In this document: positions 35,095 through 42,369 of the stretch, in pieces
Layout of the letters: every line of letters begins with the position of its first letter
Position numbering within the stretch: position 1 is the first letter of the stretch
IMG/VR virus record: IMGVR_UViG_3300009514_000019
Coordinates: 1-64,000 of that record
Strand: one strand, 5' to 3'
Length of the DNA stretch: 64,000 bases
Origin: a virus
The notes under the pieces: model-generated
Told to the model about the DNA's origin: nothing
The model's database searches: none
The model's input: the letters and a program-made list of their open reading frames with translations, nothing else
Position numbers and translations under genes: made by a program

Positions 35095-35637
35095 TTATGG
35101 CCTTAAAACTGCACCTAATCGTTGTTTCACAATATCTTGCACTACTGGCATCATTAACTGCAAGGCAGGTTCGATATAGGGATGTGGGACATTACCTTTT
35201 TTCTCAATACGCCTAATCACATGTTGTGCCACAGCCTTGCCAGTTTCCTCATCAACACGACGCTTATAAATAACCCACCGAATTATATTACCTTCTTCCC
35301 TGGGATCAATTTGGCGAGGTTTTGAACCCCTTTCCAAAATCAGTGCATAGTGCTGGGCTGGTCCAGCATCCAGCACCACCCTCCCAGGGCCATCGCTTGA
35401 GAACTTCAAACTATTATGAAGTGTTGAAGTAAATATAGAATTATTTGAAACTAAGTTCCTTTGAATGGCGGGTAAAACAATATCATTCAAAGATTCTTCA
35501 ACTACCTCATCAATTTCTCGTACCAACGCAACCCGTATGTTGGTCCTTCCAACTTGTGTAGTAATAGAGTCGAATAGTTCCTTTAGGTATTTCTTATTAC
35601 TTTGTAGCAATTTATTTGTTGAAAGTTTAAATAACAT
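35095..35637 (-). CDS. HK97 gp10-like tail/neck protein
   Basis: 180 residues. The region VVLDAGPAQHYALILERGSKPRQ, then PHPYIEPALQLMMPVVQDIVKQRL, follows the HK97 gp10-like pattern (A.Ya..vE.Gt...a.Pf..PA). These proteins sit at the head-tail junction or tail top. Order between head-closure and tail terminator genes supports this. The ATG abuts the upstream stop. Confidence 0.75.
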   Translation of the reverse strand: MLFKLSTNKLLQSNKKYLKELFDSITTQVGRTNIRVALVREIDEVVEESLNDIVLPAIQRNLVSNNSIFTSTLHNSLKFSSDGPGRVVLDAGPAQHYALILERGSKPRQIDPREEGNIIRWVIYKRRVDEETGKAVAQHVIRRIEKKGNVPHPYIEPALQLMMPVVQDIVKQRLGAVLRP

Positions 35638-36023
35638 TATTCTTCCGCCGATTCATCTTTTTCAATGGCCAAAGAAGTATGATGGAAAACATTGGACTCA
35701 TTACGTTGATGCCGACTTTCAATAATCCTAAATATTTCACCTTGATTGACCACACTAGTAGGGCTGGCTACATTTAGTGTAATGTAGTATTCACCAACAT
35801 TGTCTAGCAACCTTGAGTATTGTAGTAAGACTTTCCACAACTTTTTGCCAGAGAAACCAAACCATTCCAATTGGGTCTTGGCGTCCATTATGGATATTCT
35901 AGCATATATGTTTTGATAAAGATAGTCCTTTGTATCCTGAACAAGGCCACCGGCCCCATCGCTTACCAGGGTATATGTGAATATGTCAACTTTATCTGTC
36001 ATTCCACCTATAGACATTGTCAA
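35637..36023 (-). CDS. Head closure/head-tail joining protein
   Basis: 128 residues. GGMTDKVDIFTYTLVSDGAGGLVQDTKDYLYQNIYARI is the pattern of phage head-tail joining proteins (SPP1 gp16-like: R..I.i......D..G..v..w), a beta-barrel ring that seals the portal. It is next to the gp6-like connector, as in other siphophages. Confidence 0.75.
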   Translation of the reverse strand: MTMSIGGMTDKVDIFTYTLVSDGAGGLVQDTKDYLYQNIYARISIMDAKTQLEWFGFSGKKLWKVLLQYSRLLDNVGEYYITLNVASPTSVVNQGEIFRIIESRHQRNESNVFHHTSLAIEKDESAEE

Positions 36024-36029
36024 CCCTTA

Positions 36030-36743
36030 TTAAACAATGCCCAGGATGTTTTGATCAAAATTTGGCAAATGGCTTTCACAAGTTAAAAACATATCAGGCC
36101 TAAACCTCCATTTATCTAACAACCTATCTACCAAGTCAAATCCAGTTGAATCAGATGGTTCAGGAGGATTTTGACTTAGTCCCCTAAATTGGACTTTATA
36201 ATCGTCCCACTCCTGTCTAGCTATAGTATTACTAGCTAATCCAGATGATCCTGGTATACTAATTTCTGCTGCTAATAAAAGCGTAGCTCGTTTAACTTCG
36301 ACTGGCACATCCGAATACCCCCAAGTACCTGTAACTTTTATATTCCTACAACCCCTTGGCCAAGTTGGTCCAGTTGATCCACTGGCTACCCTAAATGATA
36401 GCCTATTCCAGTTTTTTGACAAGTACCAAGGTTTTATTACAAAATCAACACCTTCGGTGTACGTCCAAAGCACTATGTCATTTTCATCAACCTCGGTGCA
36501 AACACTTGCACTTATGATTGGGTAGTTTAACAAAGGTGCAATATAAAGGTTTTGGTTCCCATTCCCACTAAAATATATTGATTGCTCAATTTCATAGAAA
36601 ATCGTGTTCACATAGGATTCAACAATACTTTCCGCAATATCAAGGTTATCCTGTAATTCGTATGAGTTATATACCGATAGGTCAATAGTAGCTCCAGCTA
36701 CTTTGAAATCTTGTAACTCATCAATTGTTGCATAGTTGGACAT
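36030..36743 (-). CDS. Head-tail connector, gp6-like adaptor
   Basis: 237 residues. ATIDELQDFKV starts a helical N-terminus with DNLDIAESIVESYVN, and later EVKRATLLLAAEI and PSDSTGFDLVDRLLDKWR. This is the pattern of connector adaptor proteins that dock under the portal. Between the adaptor helices lies a beta domain. A palindrome variant (36496-36511) encodes ASVCT inside it. Confidence 0.65.
   Translation of the reverse strand: MSNYATIDELQDFKVAGATIDLSVYNSYELQDNLDIAESIVESYVNTIFYEIEQSIYFSGNGNQNLYIAPLLNYPIISASVCTEVDENDIVLWTYTEGVDFVIKPWYLSKNWNRLSFRVASGSTGPTWPRGCRNIKVTGTWGYSDVPVEVKRATLLLAAEISIPGSSGLASNTIARQEWDDYKVQFRGLSQNPPEPSDSTGFDLVDRLLDKWRFRPDMFLTCESHLPNFDQNILGIV
36496..36511. repeat. Dispersed palindrome, one mismatch, inside connector gene
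   Basis: GTGCAAACACTTGCAC: CA centre with G to A at position 7. Encodes Ala-Ser-Val-Cys-Thr. Confidence 0.85.
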
Positions 36744-36747
36744 TTAA

Positions 36748-37032
36748 TTACCTATAACTGCGAGAGATTATTCCAAATCGTATATCCGCATCTCCTCCAT
36801 CACCTTTTACAAATGCTGCACGAATGCCCCCATGATTTAACCTAAAATCAGCTAACTCCCCAGGGGCAAGTGGGAAAAATTCACCAGCATCATGCAATCC
36901 TGGGATATTGACTAGTGCATTGTTACCAGATTCACTATCACATACCACCCTAAATATGGAGCAGCCCCCTGTGGCTTGAAACACATATTCCCCTGTGCTA
37001 TCAACTGTGGCTGAACCTGCTGTTTGACTCAT
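36748..37032 (-). CDS. Small Gly-rich virion-region protein
   Basis: 94 residues from ATG 37032 (MSQTAGSATVDSTG), with AAGGAG 6 nt upstream; the longer frame would start in the palindrome. Beta-rich with repeated Gly; FFPLAPGELADFRLNHGGI resembles short capsid-decoration or fibre-attachment proteins, but no family is certain. It is immediately upstream of the connector gene. Confidence 0.65.
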   Translation of the reverse strand: MSQTAGSATVDSTGEYVFQATGGCSIFRVVCDSESGNNALVNIPGLHDAGEFFPLAPGELADFRLNHGGIRAAFVKGDGGDADIRFGIISRSYR

Positions 37033-37044
37033 TATACACTCCTT

Positions 37045-37060
37045 GTGCAAGTACTTGCAC
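37045..37060. repeat. Dispersed palindrome, TA centre, left edge of GC-rich module
   Basis: GTGCAAGTACTTGCAC, perfect. It completes the TAG stop of the 42-residue ORF and precedes the AAGGAG of the next gene. It marks the left border of the appendage-gene module. Confidence 0.96.
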
Positions 37061-37188
37061 TACATTACCATTATTGGATTTAATGCAAATTGATTAAACG
37101 CTGCTCCACTGGGAGGAGTAATTTCGGGTTGCTCCATAAATAGGTCACTTTGGATATACCACATTACTAACCATCTATTTGGTGGCAT
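37060..37188 (-). CDS. Small ORF after appendage gene
   Basis: 42 residues (MPPNRWLVMWYIQSDLF...). ATG 37188 lies two bases after the TAA of the large appendage gene, so it would be translationally coupled. The stop TAG is formed by the palindrome. AT-rich unlike most of its neighbour. Function unknown; a chaperone or fibre-attachment peptide is possible. Confidence 0.5.
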   Translation of the reverse strand: MPPNRWLVMWYIQSDLFMEQPEITPPSGAAFNQFALNPIMVM

Positions 37189-37190
37189 AA

Positions 37191-39770
37191 TTAAGCATCC
37201 CTGTTAATAAGTTTTGAAAAAGTCCTTGAACCACCAGCAATAGTGGCAACTACCAACACTAAGTATGTTTCACCTAACGTAGTAACAGTAGCACTGTTTA
37301 ACTTATATGAACCTGTGCTACCAATTTCAGTCATTGCACTTGCTGCAATTAAATCGGTCCCATCACTACGTTTAACCACTTGAAGTGTGGGAACAGTAAT
37401 ACCGGATGCTTGGCGAACGCCATTCTTAAACCAAGTTGCTGTATATTCATCATTAGCACCATCTTGGTTAAATTGAATATCAGCATGGTAAATATCAAGG
37501 CTACTGTCCAATGTTTTAGGAGCGGAAACATTCTCATCAATCATTGCGAGTTCTATGGCCAATTCTGTTCTCGTTGCACTCGCAACCGCTGCGTTTCCAG
37601 TGGAGGATAGCTCGCGAACAATGATTGCATGGCTGATAAGAATTTGATCGACATACAGAGTTGCGGATGTCAGCGTGTTGGAAAAGTAGCGGATTCGCAC
37701 CTTGCCGACGTTGCCGCCAGTTCCGACGTGAGCGATTCGCAGGTCGTGGTTATTTGTGCTGTTCGTGCTGCCGCCAGTGCCGGCGCGTGTGCCAATCTGC
37801 TCCCACTGCGAGAGCGTCCAGTCCCACGCATAAACGGTGAGCGTGTCATTCGATCCATTGAGTCGCCCGATCATCTTTACGTTCGATGGGACACCCTCGC
37901 TGCCGATTTCGAACTGGTAATAGCAGTCCAGCGTGCCCGCTGTGTCGGTCAGTTGATGCGCAACCCCATCAACTCCAGTTGTGTCGGTGTAGGTTCCGCT
38001 CGATTGCGTTCCGGTCGTCAGCGTGAAAGATTCCGCCGCCTTGAAGACTGCCGAGCCTGCCACGCCGATTAGATCGACTGAGGCTTGGACCGTATCGACA
38101 CTCGCTTGAGTCGCAAGAGTCGTCAGCGTTGAACCGGTTCCAAGAGCCGTCACAACGTCAGACGCCGCGATATTGTTGAGCGCGGCAATCGCGTCGATGA
38201 TGACTGTCTGATTTGCTTCTGTCGCATCTCCACCGCCACCCCCGCCTGATGGTGCTTGCTCCAGTGCGTTTGTGGTGAAGCGGTATGTGCCACCATCATC
38301 TTCCAGCGTGTCGTCGAGCTTCACGACGGTAGCGAGTTCGGTTGTGAGTTCCGTTCGGACAGCTTCGGCAGAGCTGGCATCGCCGAAGCTGCCGTAGGTC
38401 GTGCCGTTGAAGATGAGTTTTGTGGTGGCATTGCTAGTAACCAAGCAAAGCACGGACTCATCGGTTATCGTAATTGTTCCACCGACTAGGTTGGTTATGC
38501 TGACACCAAGACTACTAGCCTCTGCATATACAGACACGGTCCCAGTGTGTAATGCGCCTGTTGGCACAATACTGCCAGTTGAATTGCATAACACAACACC
38601 TGTGTACGTTAGCGACGTGCCGATCATGTTTATAGAAACAGAATGGATGCACTGACAGACTGACACCGTTGAAGAATGGCAGAGAAAAGATACCGATGCG
38701 GCAAGCAAAGCAAAATTCAGCTTTGAGATTGCTAAATACGGCGCTGCGAAGTTTACTGCGGCGGAATTAGTTATGGACTGAACCAACCACGTCTGTCCCG
38801 TCTGAGTTGTCATGTCCGTCCGGTTCCAACCGCCTGATATCGTGAGCGTCTGCGTATCGGTTCCGCCTGCCGTCCATTGTAAATCAGCCGTCGCAACGCT
38901 CGTCGGAACATAAGACGGAAACAGTGAGTAAGCCGTTACGGTCTCGCTCGTGCCCCAATAACGCCCGTTTGTCGTGCTGCCCGCGTTGCTGCTGTTGAGC
39001 AGGTCGAGTGTGATGGTCGTTCCTTCAATGGCTCGAATCGCGTACCACGTCTCGGAATCGTCGCCACCCGCACCGAGTGACTTTTGTTTCCCGATCAGGG
39101 TCTTGTGCGTCAGTTCGCCAGTGCCAGGAGCTTTGCAAGCCACCATGTTGTCGATCAAATACGTCTGTGCTCCGCTGTCGGTCGTGACATAGAACGCGAC
39201 GGATTGAATCGAGCTTCCCATTGCGGAGCCGAGATTGATGGTGACGCGGTTCCATCCGTTAGTAATGACTGCCGCCGGAATGCTAAACGTATCGACCGGG
39301 GTTGCACCTGCCGCATCCGAACAGAGCTTGATGTCGAATCCACCGAGCGTGCCTGACGTTTGCATGAACCAAAACGAAATCTGCTGATAGGCAGAGAAGT
39401 TGGTCGAGCCGAAATCCTTGTACGCCGCCAGCCCGGTCGTGAAACCAGACGCAATCGCAATGCTCGCCGATGTGGCCCCTTGCTTGCGAGTTGTGTTCGT
39501 CGTGCAGGTCACGTTGGCTGACGCCGTCCAGGCGGACTCGCCAGTGTCGATCGCTGCGTTCTGAGCCGCTGCCAGCGTGATCGTTGTGGAGCCTTTGGCA
39601 AACGTGCCGTCAACGCCCAAGCTGTTCGGCGTCGTGCTGGCCATGATCCGCACGGTATCGCCAGGATTCGCAATGGCGGATGCACCCGCAAGCGTCTTCT
39701 TGCGGTTGGCGAACGTGGTTCCGTCATTGGAGTCGTTGCCGTTTTCGAGGTCGAGATAAAGCGTTGCCAT
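37191..39770 (-). CDS. Large appendage/fibre protein of mixed composition
   Basis: 859 residues, beginning MATLYLDLENGNDSNDGTTF, a motif seen at the start of parallel beta-helix proteins. The first 250 residues look like a carbohydrate-binding jelly-roll (FSAYQQISFWFMQTSGTLGGFDIKL). The middle is Ser/Thr/Val-rich beta-helix. A Gly run (SGGGGGGDA) and helical linker lead to a second jelly-roll near 590-720 with two strands similar to the first. The last 100 residues are beta. It would form a fibre or spike. DNA is conspicuously GC-rich at about 37.55-38.4 and 38.7-39.8 kb, unlike all neighbours, which suggests acquisition from another genome. Confidence 0.65.
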   Translation of the reverse strand: MATLYLDLENGNDSNDGTTFANRKKTLAGASAIANPGDTVRIMASTTPNSLGVDGTFAKGSTTITLAAAQNAAIDTGESAWTASANVTCTTNTTRKQGATSASIAIASGFTTGLAAYKDFGSTNFSAYQQISFWFMQTSGTLGGFDIKLCSDAAGATPVDTFSIPAAVITNGWNRVTINLGSAMGSSIQSVAFYVTTDSGAQTYLIDNMVACKAPGTGELTHKTLIGKQKSLGAGGDDSETWYAIRAIEGTTITLDLLNSSNAGSTTNGRYWGTSETVTAYSLFPSYVPTSVATADLQWTAGGTDTQTLTISGGWNRTDMTTQTGQTWLVQSITNSAAVNFAAPYLAISKLNFALLAASVSFLCHSSTVSVCQCIHSVSINMIGTSLTYTGVVLCNSTGSIVPTGALHTGTVSVYAEASSLGVSITNLVGGTITITDESVLCLVTSNATTKLIFNGTTYGSFGDASSAEAVRTELTTELATVVKLDDTLEDDGGTYRFTTNALEQAPSGGGGGGDATEANQTVIIDAIAALNNIAASDVVTALGTGSTLTTLATQASVDTVQASVDLIGVAGSAVFKAAESFTLTTGTQSSGTYTDTTGVDGVAHQLTDTAGTLDCYYQFEIGSEGVPSNVKMIGRLNGSNDTLTVYAWDWTLSQWEQIGTRAGTGGSTNSTNNHDLRIAHVGTGGNVGKVRIRYFSNTLTSATLYVDQILISHAIIVRELSSTGNAAVASATRTELAIELAMIDENVSAPKTLDSSLDIYHADIQFNQDGANDEYTATWFKNGVRQASGITVPTLQVVKRSDGTDLIAASAMTEIGSTGSYKLNSATVTTLGETYLVLVVATIAGGSRTFSKLINRDA

Positions 39771-40046
39771 CGTGTCTCCCTACTTGGCCAATGCGGCCTT
39801 GAGTCGTTTCAGTTGTCCGGGCGGAAGTGATTCAATCGCTGCGATCAGCAATTCGCTTTCGGGCGTCGCGGATTCTGCTGTTGCTTGAAAACGTGGAGGC
39901 GGTGAATCGTTGAAAGCTGCGAGTGCAGCAACCATGTCGGGCTTCTCTAACCCAACGCAAATCGTGCCTCGTCGGTCGTGGTATCGCACAGCTTTGGGGC
40001 TAATGACTTCTTCAATGATTTCTCGACCGTATTTGTCTTGAGGCAC
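37550..40046. other. GC-rich segment of foreign composition
   Basis: By inspection, this stretch is far richer in G and C and in CG dinucleotides than the rest of the window, with an AT-richer patch near 38.4-38.7 kb. It holds most of the appendage gene and the small gene at 39780. It contains none of the dispersed palindromes, yet a perfect copy sits just outside each end of the gene group (37045 and 40060). Confidence 0.75.
39780..40046 (-). CDS. Small protein of the GC-rich module
   Basis: 88 residues from GTG 40046 (AGGAGG 5 nt upstream). The N-terminus KYGREIIEEVISPKAVRYHDRRGTICVGLEKPD is alpha/beta and the C-terminus is helical (LLIAAIESLPPGQLKRLKAALAK). Family unknown. Its DNA is GC-rich like the appendage gene, and the two probably travelled together. 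It may help fold or attach the appendage. Confidence 0.65.
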   Translation of the reverse strand: MPQDKYGREIIEEVISPKAVRYHDRRGTICVGLEKPDMVAALAAFNDSPPPRFQATAESATPESELLIAAIESLPPGQLKRLKAALAK

Positions 40047-40059
40047 AGTATCCTCCTTT

Positions 40060-40075
40060 GTGCAAGTACTTGCAC
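40060..40075. repeat. Dispersed palindrome, TA centre, right edge of GC-rich module
   Basis: GTGCAAGTACTTGCAC, perfect. Completes the TAG stop of the small membrane-protein gene at 40075 and is followed by AAAGGAGG for the first gene of the GC-rich module. Confidence 0.96.
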
Positions 40076-40344
40076 TAATTCAAAAGGTCCGGGTTTGCTT
40101 TTATTGCGGCTTTCAAATGTTCAATTGCTTTACTTGTGTCAACTTCTGGAGGTAATTTAGCTTGTTCCTCAACTACCTGTTTAGCTTTGCCGAAATCTTC
40201 TAATCCAAAAGCACCTAACACCGTCATTCCAATAGCTAGTATTTTAGTTGCTAATTCTGGGTTATTCATTAAATCCGAAGTAATCATTGCAACAGCAGTG
40301 ACTAGTCCTACCCACATTTTTTTCCGTAAATACCAAGGTGTCAT
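40075..40344 (-). CDS. Small membrane-associated protein
   Basis: 89 residues. WVGLVTAVAMITSDLM and ATKILAIGMTVLGAFGL are two moderately hydrophobic segments (residues about 11-26 and 32-48), followed by a soluble charged C-terminus (KAKQVVEEQAKLPPEVDTSKAIEHL). Two short transmembrane-like helices with a charged tail would fit a holin, but there is no neighbouring endolysin to support that. Function unknown. Confidence 0.6.
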   Translation of the reverse strand: MTPWYLRKKMWVGLVTAVAMITSDLMNNPELATKILAIGMTVLGAFGLEDFGKAKQVVEEQAKLPPEVDTSKAIEHLKAAIKANPDLLN

Positions 40345-40349
40345 TATTA

Positions 40350-40496
40350 TTACCTCCCAAACAAAAACTTAGTTATTTCCACCCATCTCCAACCCACGCC
40401 TTGTAATTTTATTATTGGGGACAGTAGGATTCGCAATGTTTCCAACAATATGTGAGCCAGTGTCACTAATATACGAAGGTAAGCATTTGCAAACAT
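40350..40496 (-). CDS. Small hydrophobic ORF
   Basis: 48 residues (MFANAYLRILVTLAHILLET...), ATG 40496, with AGGG 7 nt upstream. It has an amphipathic/hydrophobic helix over residues 5-35. Its last codons contain the GGGAGG ribosome site of the gene downstream. Possibly a membrane peptide of the lysis or envelope set; no family recognised. Confidence 0.55.
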   Translation of the reverse strand: MFANAYLRILVTLAHILLETLRILLSPIIKLQGVGWRWVEITKFLFGR

Positions 40497-40517
40497 CCTT
40501 AATCCCTTAAATAAGGA

Positions 40518-40862
40518 CTACTTCTTTTTCTTACGTTTGTGCTCAATAGGTTCATTTCCAATTACTACACCAGTAGGACAGGGCATCAATACTTTTACTA
40601 CTCGGCCTGGAGTTTGTTCCCAATAACATTGACGTGTTGCCTTACGATGCCATTCATTCCCACATAAGTACCAAGGTCCATACACCCATTCGGAACAAAC
40701 TTTTTGTAATTCACCTGGTTTATATTTTGTAATCCAACACCTATTAGTTGTGATTGGATCAAGATTACTAATTGGGTCGGGTTGTGGCCAAAGGTGAATT
40801 GGAGTAGGCTCGTGTGCAAAAACAGTAGTACAGCAACAGAGTACTAACAATACTTTGTACAT
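40518..40862 (-). CDS. Exported small protein
   Basis: 114 residues. The N-terminus MYKVLLVLCCCTTVFAHEP is a typical signal peptide with probable cleavage after VFA; a lipobox reading (LVLC) is weaker. The mature part has six Cys and many Trp (WITKYKPGELQKVCSEWVYGPWYLCG), so disulphides outside the cytoplasm are likely, and it ends in a run of Lys. It overlaps no neighbour but is two bases from the membrane gene upstream. A spanin-like or cell-surface role is possible. Confidence 0.65.
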   Translation of the reverse strand: MYKVLLVLCCCTTVFAHEPTPIHLWPQPDPISNLDPITTNRCWITKYKPGELQKVCSEWVYGPWYLCGNEWHRKATRQCYWEQTPGRVVKVLMPCPTGVVIGNEPIEHKRKKKK

Positions 40863-40864
40863 AG

Positions 40865-41191
40865 TTACTTTCCCTCAAGTTGATTGATTTTAACTTTATT
40901 CAAACCTACTTGCCTACCAATATCAGAGAGATGTGCGTCAATTTCATTTAATAGTTGTGTTTGAACTGCATAGTTCGTAGCAAACGTACTTAGGCATTCA
41001 TCCTGTGATTTTTGAGATATCCTACGAGCTTCCGTATCCGGCCTAACAATATAGTAAAAGTGTATTAGAATGAATGCCACAACTGACATTAACACAAATA
41101 GCAACACATATGCTTCAAATCCAAATTCTGCTGCTTTATCTAGCTGACGTTGAGCAATGTCTGCTGCTTCTTTGATTTGTGCTAAAATCAT
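40865..41191 (-). CDS. Membrane protein with coiled-coil tail
   Basis: 108 residues from ATG 41191; TTG 41197 two codons earlier is possible and closer to the AGGAGG. One transmembrane helix (YVLLFVLMSVVAFILIHFYYIV, about 29-50) separates a short helical N-terminus from a 55-residue charged helix (VGLNKVKINQLEGK at the end). This is the shape of an inner-membrane spanin or a holin-associated protein. The adjacent exported Cys protein could be its partner. Inference only. Confidence 0.6.
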   Translation of the reverse strand: MILAQIKEAADIAQRQLDKAAEFGFEAYVLLFVLMSVVAFILIHFYYIVRPDTEARRISQKSQDECLSTFATNYAVQTQLLNEIDAHLSDIGRQVGLNKVKINQLEGK

Positions 41192-41216
41192 TTCCAATTA
41201 CCCTCCTAGTATTAAT

Positions 41217-41232
41217 ATGCAAGTACTTGCAC
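41217..41232. repeat. Dispersed palindrome, TA centre, left of HNH copy 3
   Basis: ATGCAAGTACTTGCAC. Its coding-strand G completes the TAG stop of HNH copy 3. Confidence 0.93.
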
Positions 41233-41900
41233 TACCTTAAAAATGAATTACCACACCTTTTCTTTTCCTGATTAATGGGTGTAGTTAATGCTCGATGAAT
41301 ATCCCACCCTGTTCGTAGTCGTTTATTAAGTGATGTGGAATTTATTCCATATTGCTCCGCCCACTCAATTAGTGGTTTTGTTTCACCTTTGTACGTTATA
41401 AAATGAGTGCTACGTCGATTCCTACATTGTTTTTTCCGAACTTCCCATTTACAATTTTCAAGGCAGTAACCTAATTCATTATCAATTCGTTCAATTGAGT
41501 ATTCCGGTCCTGGCCTATCACCCATATCCTCATAAAAGTTTTGAAAACTATCAATCCAATCCTGACAAACAGTAATTCCTCTGCCACCATAATCAGGATA
41601 TTGAGTATGCTTAGTATTTAAACACCTTCCTTTTAATTGCCTCCAACATTCATACTCAGGTGTCCCATACATACCATGCTTACTGTTGGCACAACTAACA
41701 CATCCTTTTGCTTTACCTGTTACTAAATTTTCACCACGAACTTTTTGAACCCTACCACATTCACATTTACATAAGTATAGCGGTTTCGTAGAAGTGTTAC
41801 TAATATAGTAATCCACAGGATCACTAACTTGAACTTCCCACAAATTAAACCTATCCCCGACTCTAATTTGCTTTATTAACTCAGCAACTGTTTTTTGCAT
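41232..41900 (-). CDS. HNH homing endonuclease (copy 3)
   Basis: 222 residues. Cys cluster CKCECGRVQKVRG and GCVSC near 50-75; HNH block GGRGITVCQDW and ERIDNELGYCLENCKWEV near 105-150; C-terminal modular DNA-binding segment (KPLIEWAEQYGINSTSLNKRL) like those in intron-type HNH enzymes. Only moderately similar to copies 1 and 2. It is bounded by palindromes on both sides (41217-41232 and 41940-41955) and has its own strong promoter at 41968, so it looks like a self-contained cassette. Confidence 0.9.
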   Translation of the reverse strand: MQKTVAELIKQIRVGDRFNLWEVQVSDPVDYYISNTSTKPLYLCKCECGRVQKVRGENLVTGKAKGCVSCANSKHGMYGTPEYECWRQLKGRCLNTKHTQYPDYGGRGITVCQDWIDSFQNFYEDMGDRPGPEYSIERIDNELGYCLENCKWEVRKKQCRNRRSTHFITYKGETKPLIEWAEQYGINSTSLNKRLRTGWDIHRALTTPINQEKKRCGNSFLR

Positions 41901-41909
41901 AACTAAACC

Positions 41910-41981
41910 CTTGTGATAAATACAACCTTGTAGTTACGAGTGCAAGCACTTGCACTTTCAAGATTGTATTATATCACAAAG
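41910..41981. repeat. Imperfect inverted repeat around palindrome and promoter
   Basis: Left arm 41910-41930 and right arm 41959-41981 are near-perfect reverse complements over about 20 bp, with a palindrome in the centre. The right arm contains the -10 box of the 41968 promoter. Confidence 0.75.
41940..41955. repeat. Dispersed palindrome, CA centre, downstream of promoter
   Basis: GTGCAAGCACTTGCAC starting 12 nt after the -10 box of the 41968 promoter and 40 nt before the HNH start; operator-like position. Confidence 0.95.
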
Positions 41982-41996
41982 ATTAGTTTAGGTCAA
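41968..41996 (-). promoter_or_regulatory. Sigma-70 promoter of HNH copy 3 unit
   Basis: Minus strand TTGACC (41991-41996), 17-bp spacer, TATAAT (41968-41973). Like the 5665 promoter, it is followed by a palindrome at about +6. Confidence 0.88.
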
Positions 41997-42369
41997 CACT
42001 TGGGAATATTTAGTAAACACTACGGAGAGGAATAATCTGCCCCTGACATTGCGACATTTTTAGCAATTACGCAAAGCAATGGGTTCTCAATTTCAAAATC
42101 GCATCTCCAGTGACCAACTGTTACTAAGGTAATTTGCGATTTTACCTTTTGACTTACTTTTTACAGTAAGCGGGGAAGCCTCTTCGGACCTCCCTCTCCC
42201 CTTTAGTATTTCAGAATTATGGGGGAGAGCAGACTTTCGCATCGCCTAGTTTGGCGTCTCTTCGTTAAGTCGTTCACGGTGCGTAAGATTCGTCATCTTT
42301 TTGCTTCCGCCCTGTCGGCCCTTCTGCTGGCCTTCCAAGTCAATTAGAAGAGATTTTAGTACGACTCAA
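41997..42369 (-). ncRNA. Structured non-coding RNA candidate after capsid gene
   Basis: A 373-bp gap between the capsid stop and the HNH promoter with no supportable gene. It contains at least six inverted repeats: CTCTCCCC/GGGGAGAG (42194, 42222), AAAATCGCA/TGCGATTTT (42095, 42135), GGTAA/TTACC (42128, 42142), CTTACT/AGTAAG (42153, 42165), GACTT/AAGTC (42232, 42267) around CGCC/GGCG, and CATTGC/GCAATG (42047, 42076). Two pairs compete for the same bases, as in switch-like RNAs. Part is GC-richer than its surroundings. It matches no class I can name. Confidence 0.5.

Noticed and set aside
37629-39460. Long plus- and minus-frame ORFs antisense to the appendage gene
   Set aside because: GC-rich DNA leaves shadow frames open. 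They lack ribosome sites and domain patterns, and the minus-strand 859-residue frame is coherent.
40075-41191. A firm holin/spanin lysis cassette
   Set aside because: Membrane and exported proteins are present, but there is no endolysin and no diagnostic motif, so only the topology is reported.
41232-42369. Group I intron or IscB/omega-RNA locus around HNH copy 3
   Set aside because: The capsid gene looks complete, no split gene is seen, no group I core was recognised, and the HNH protein has no RuvC part.
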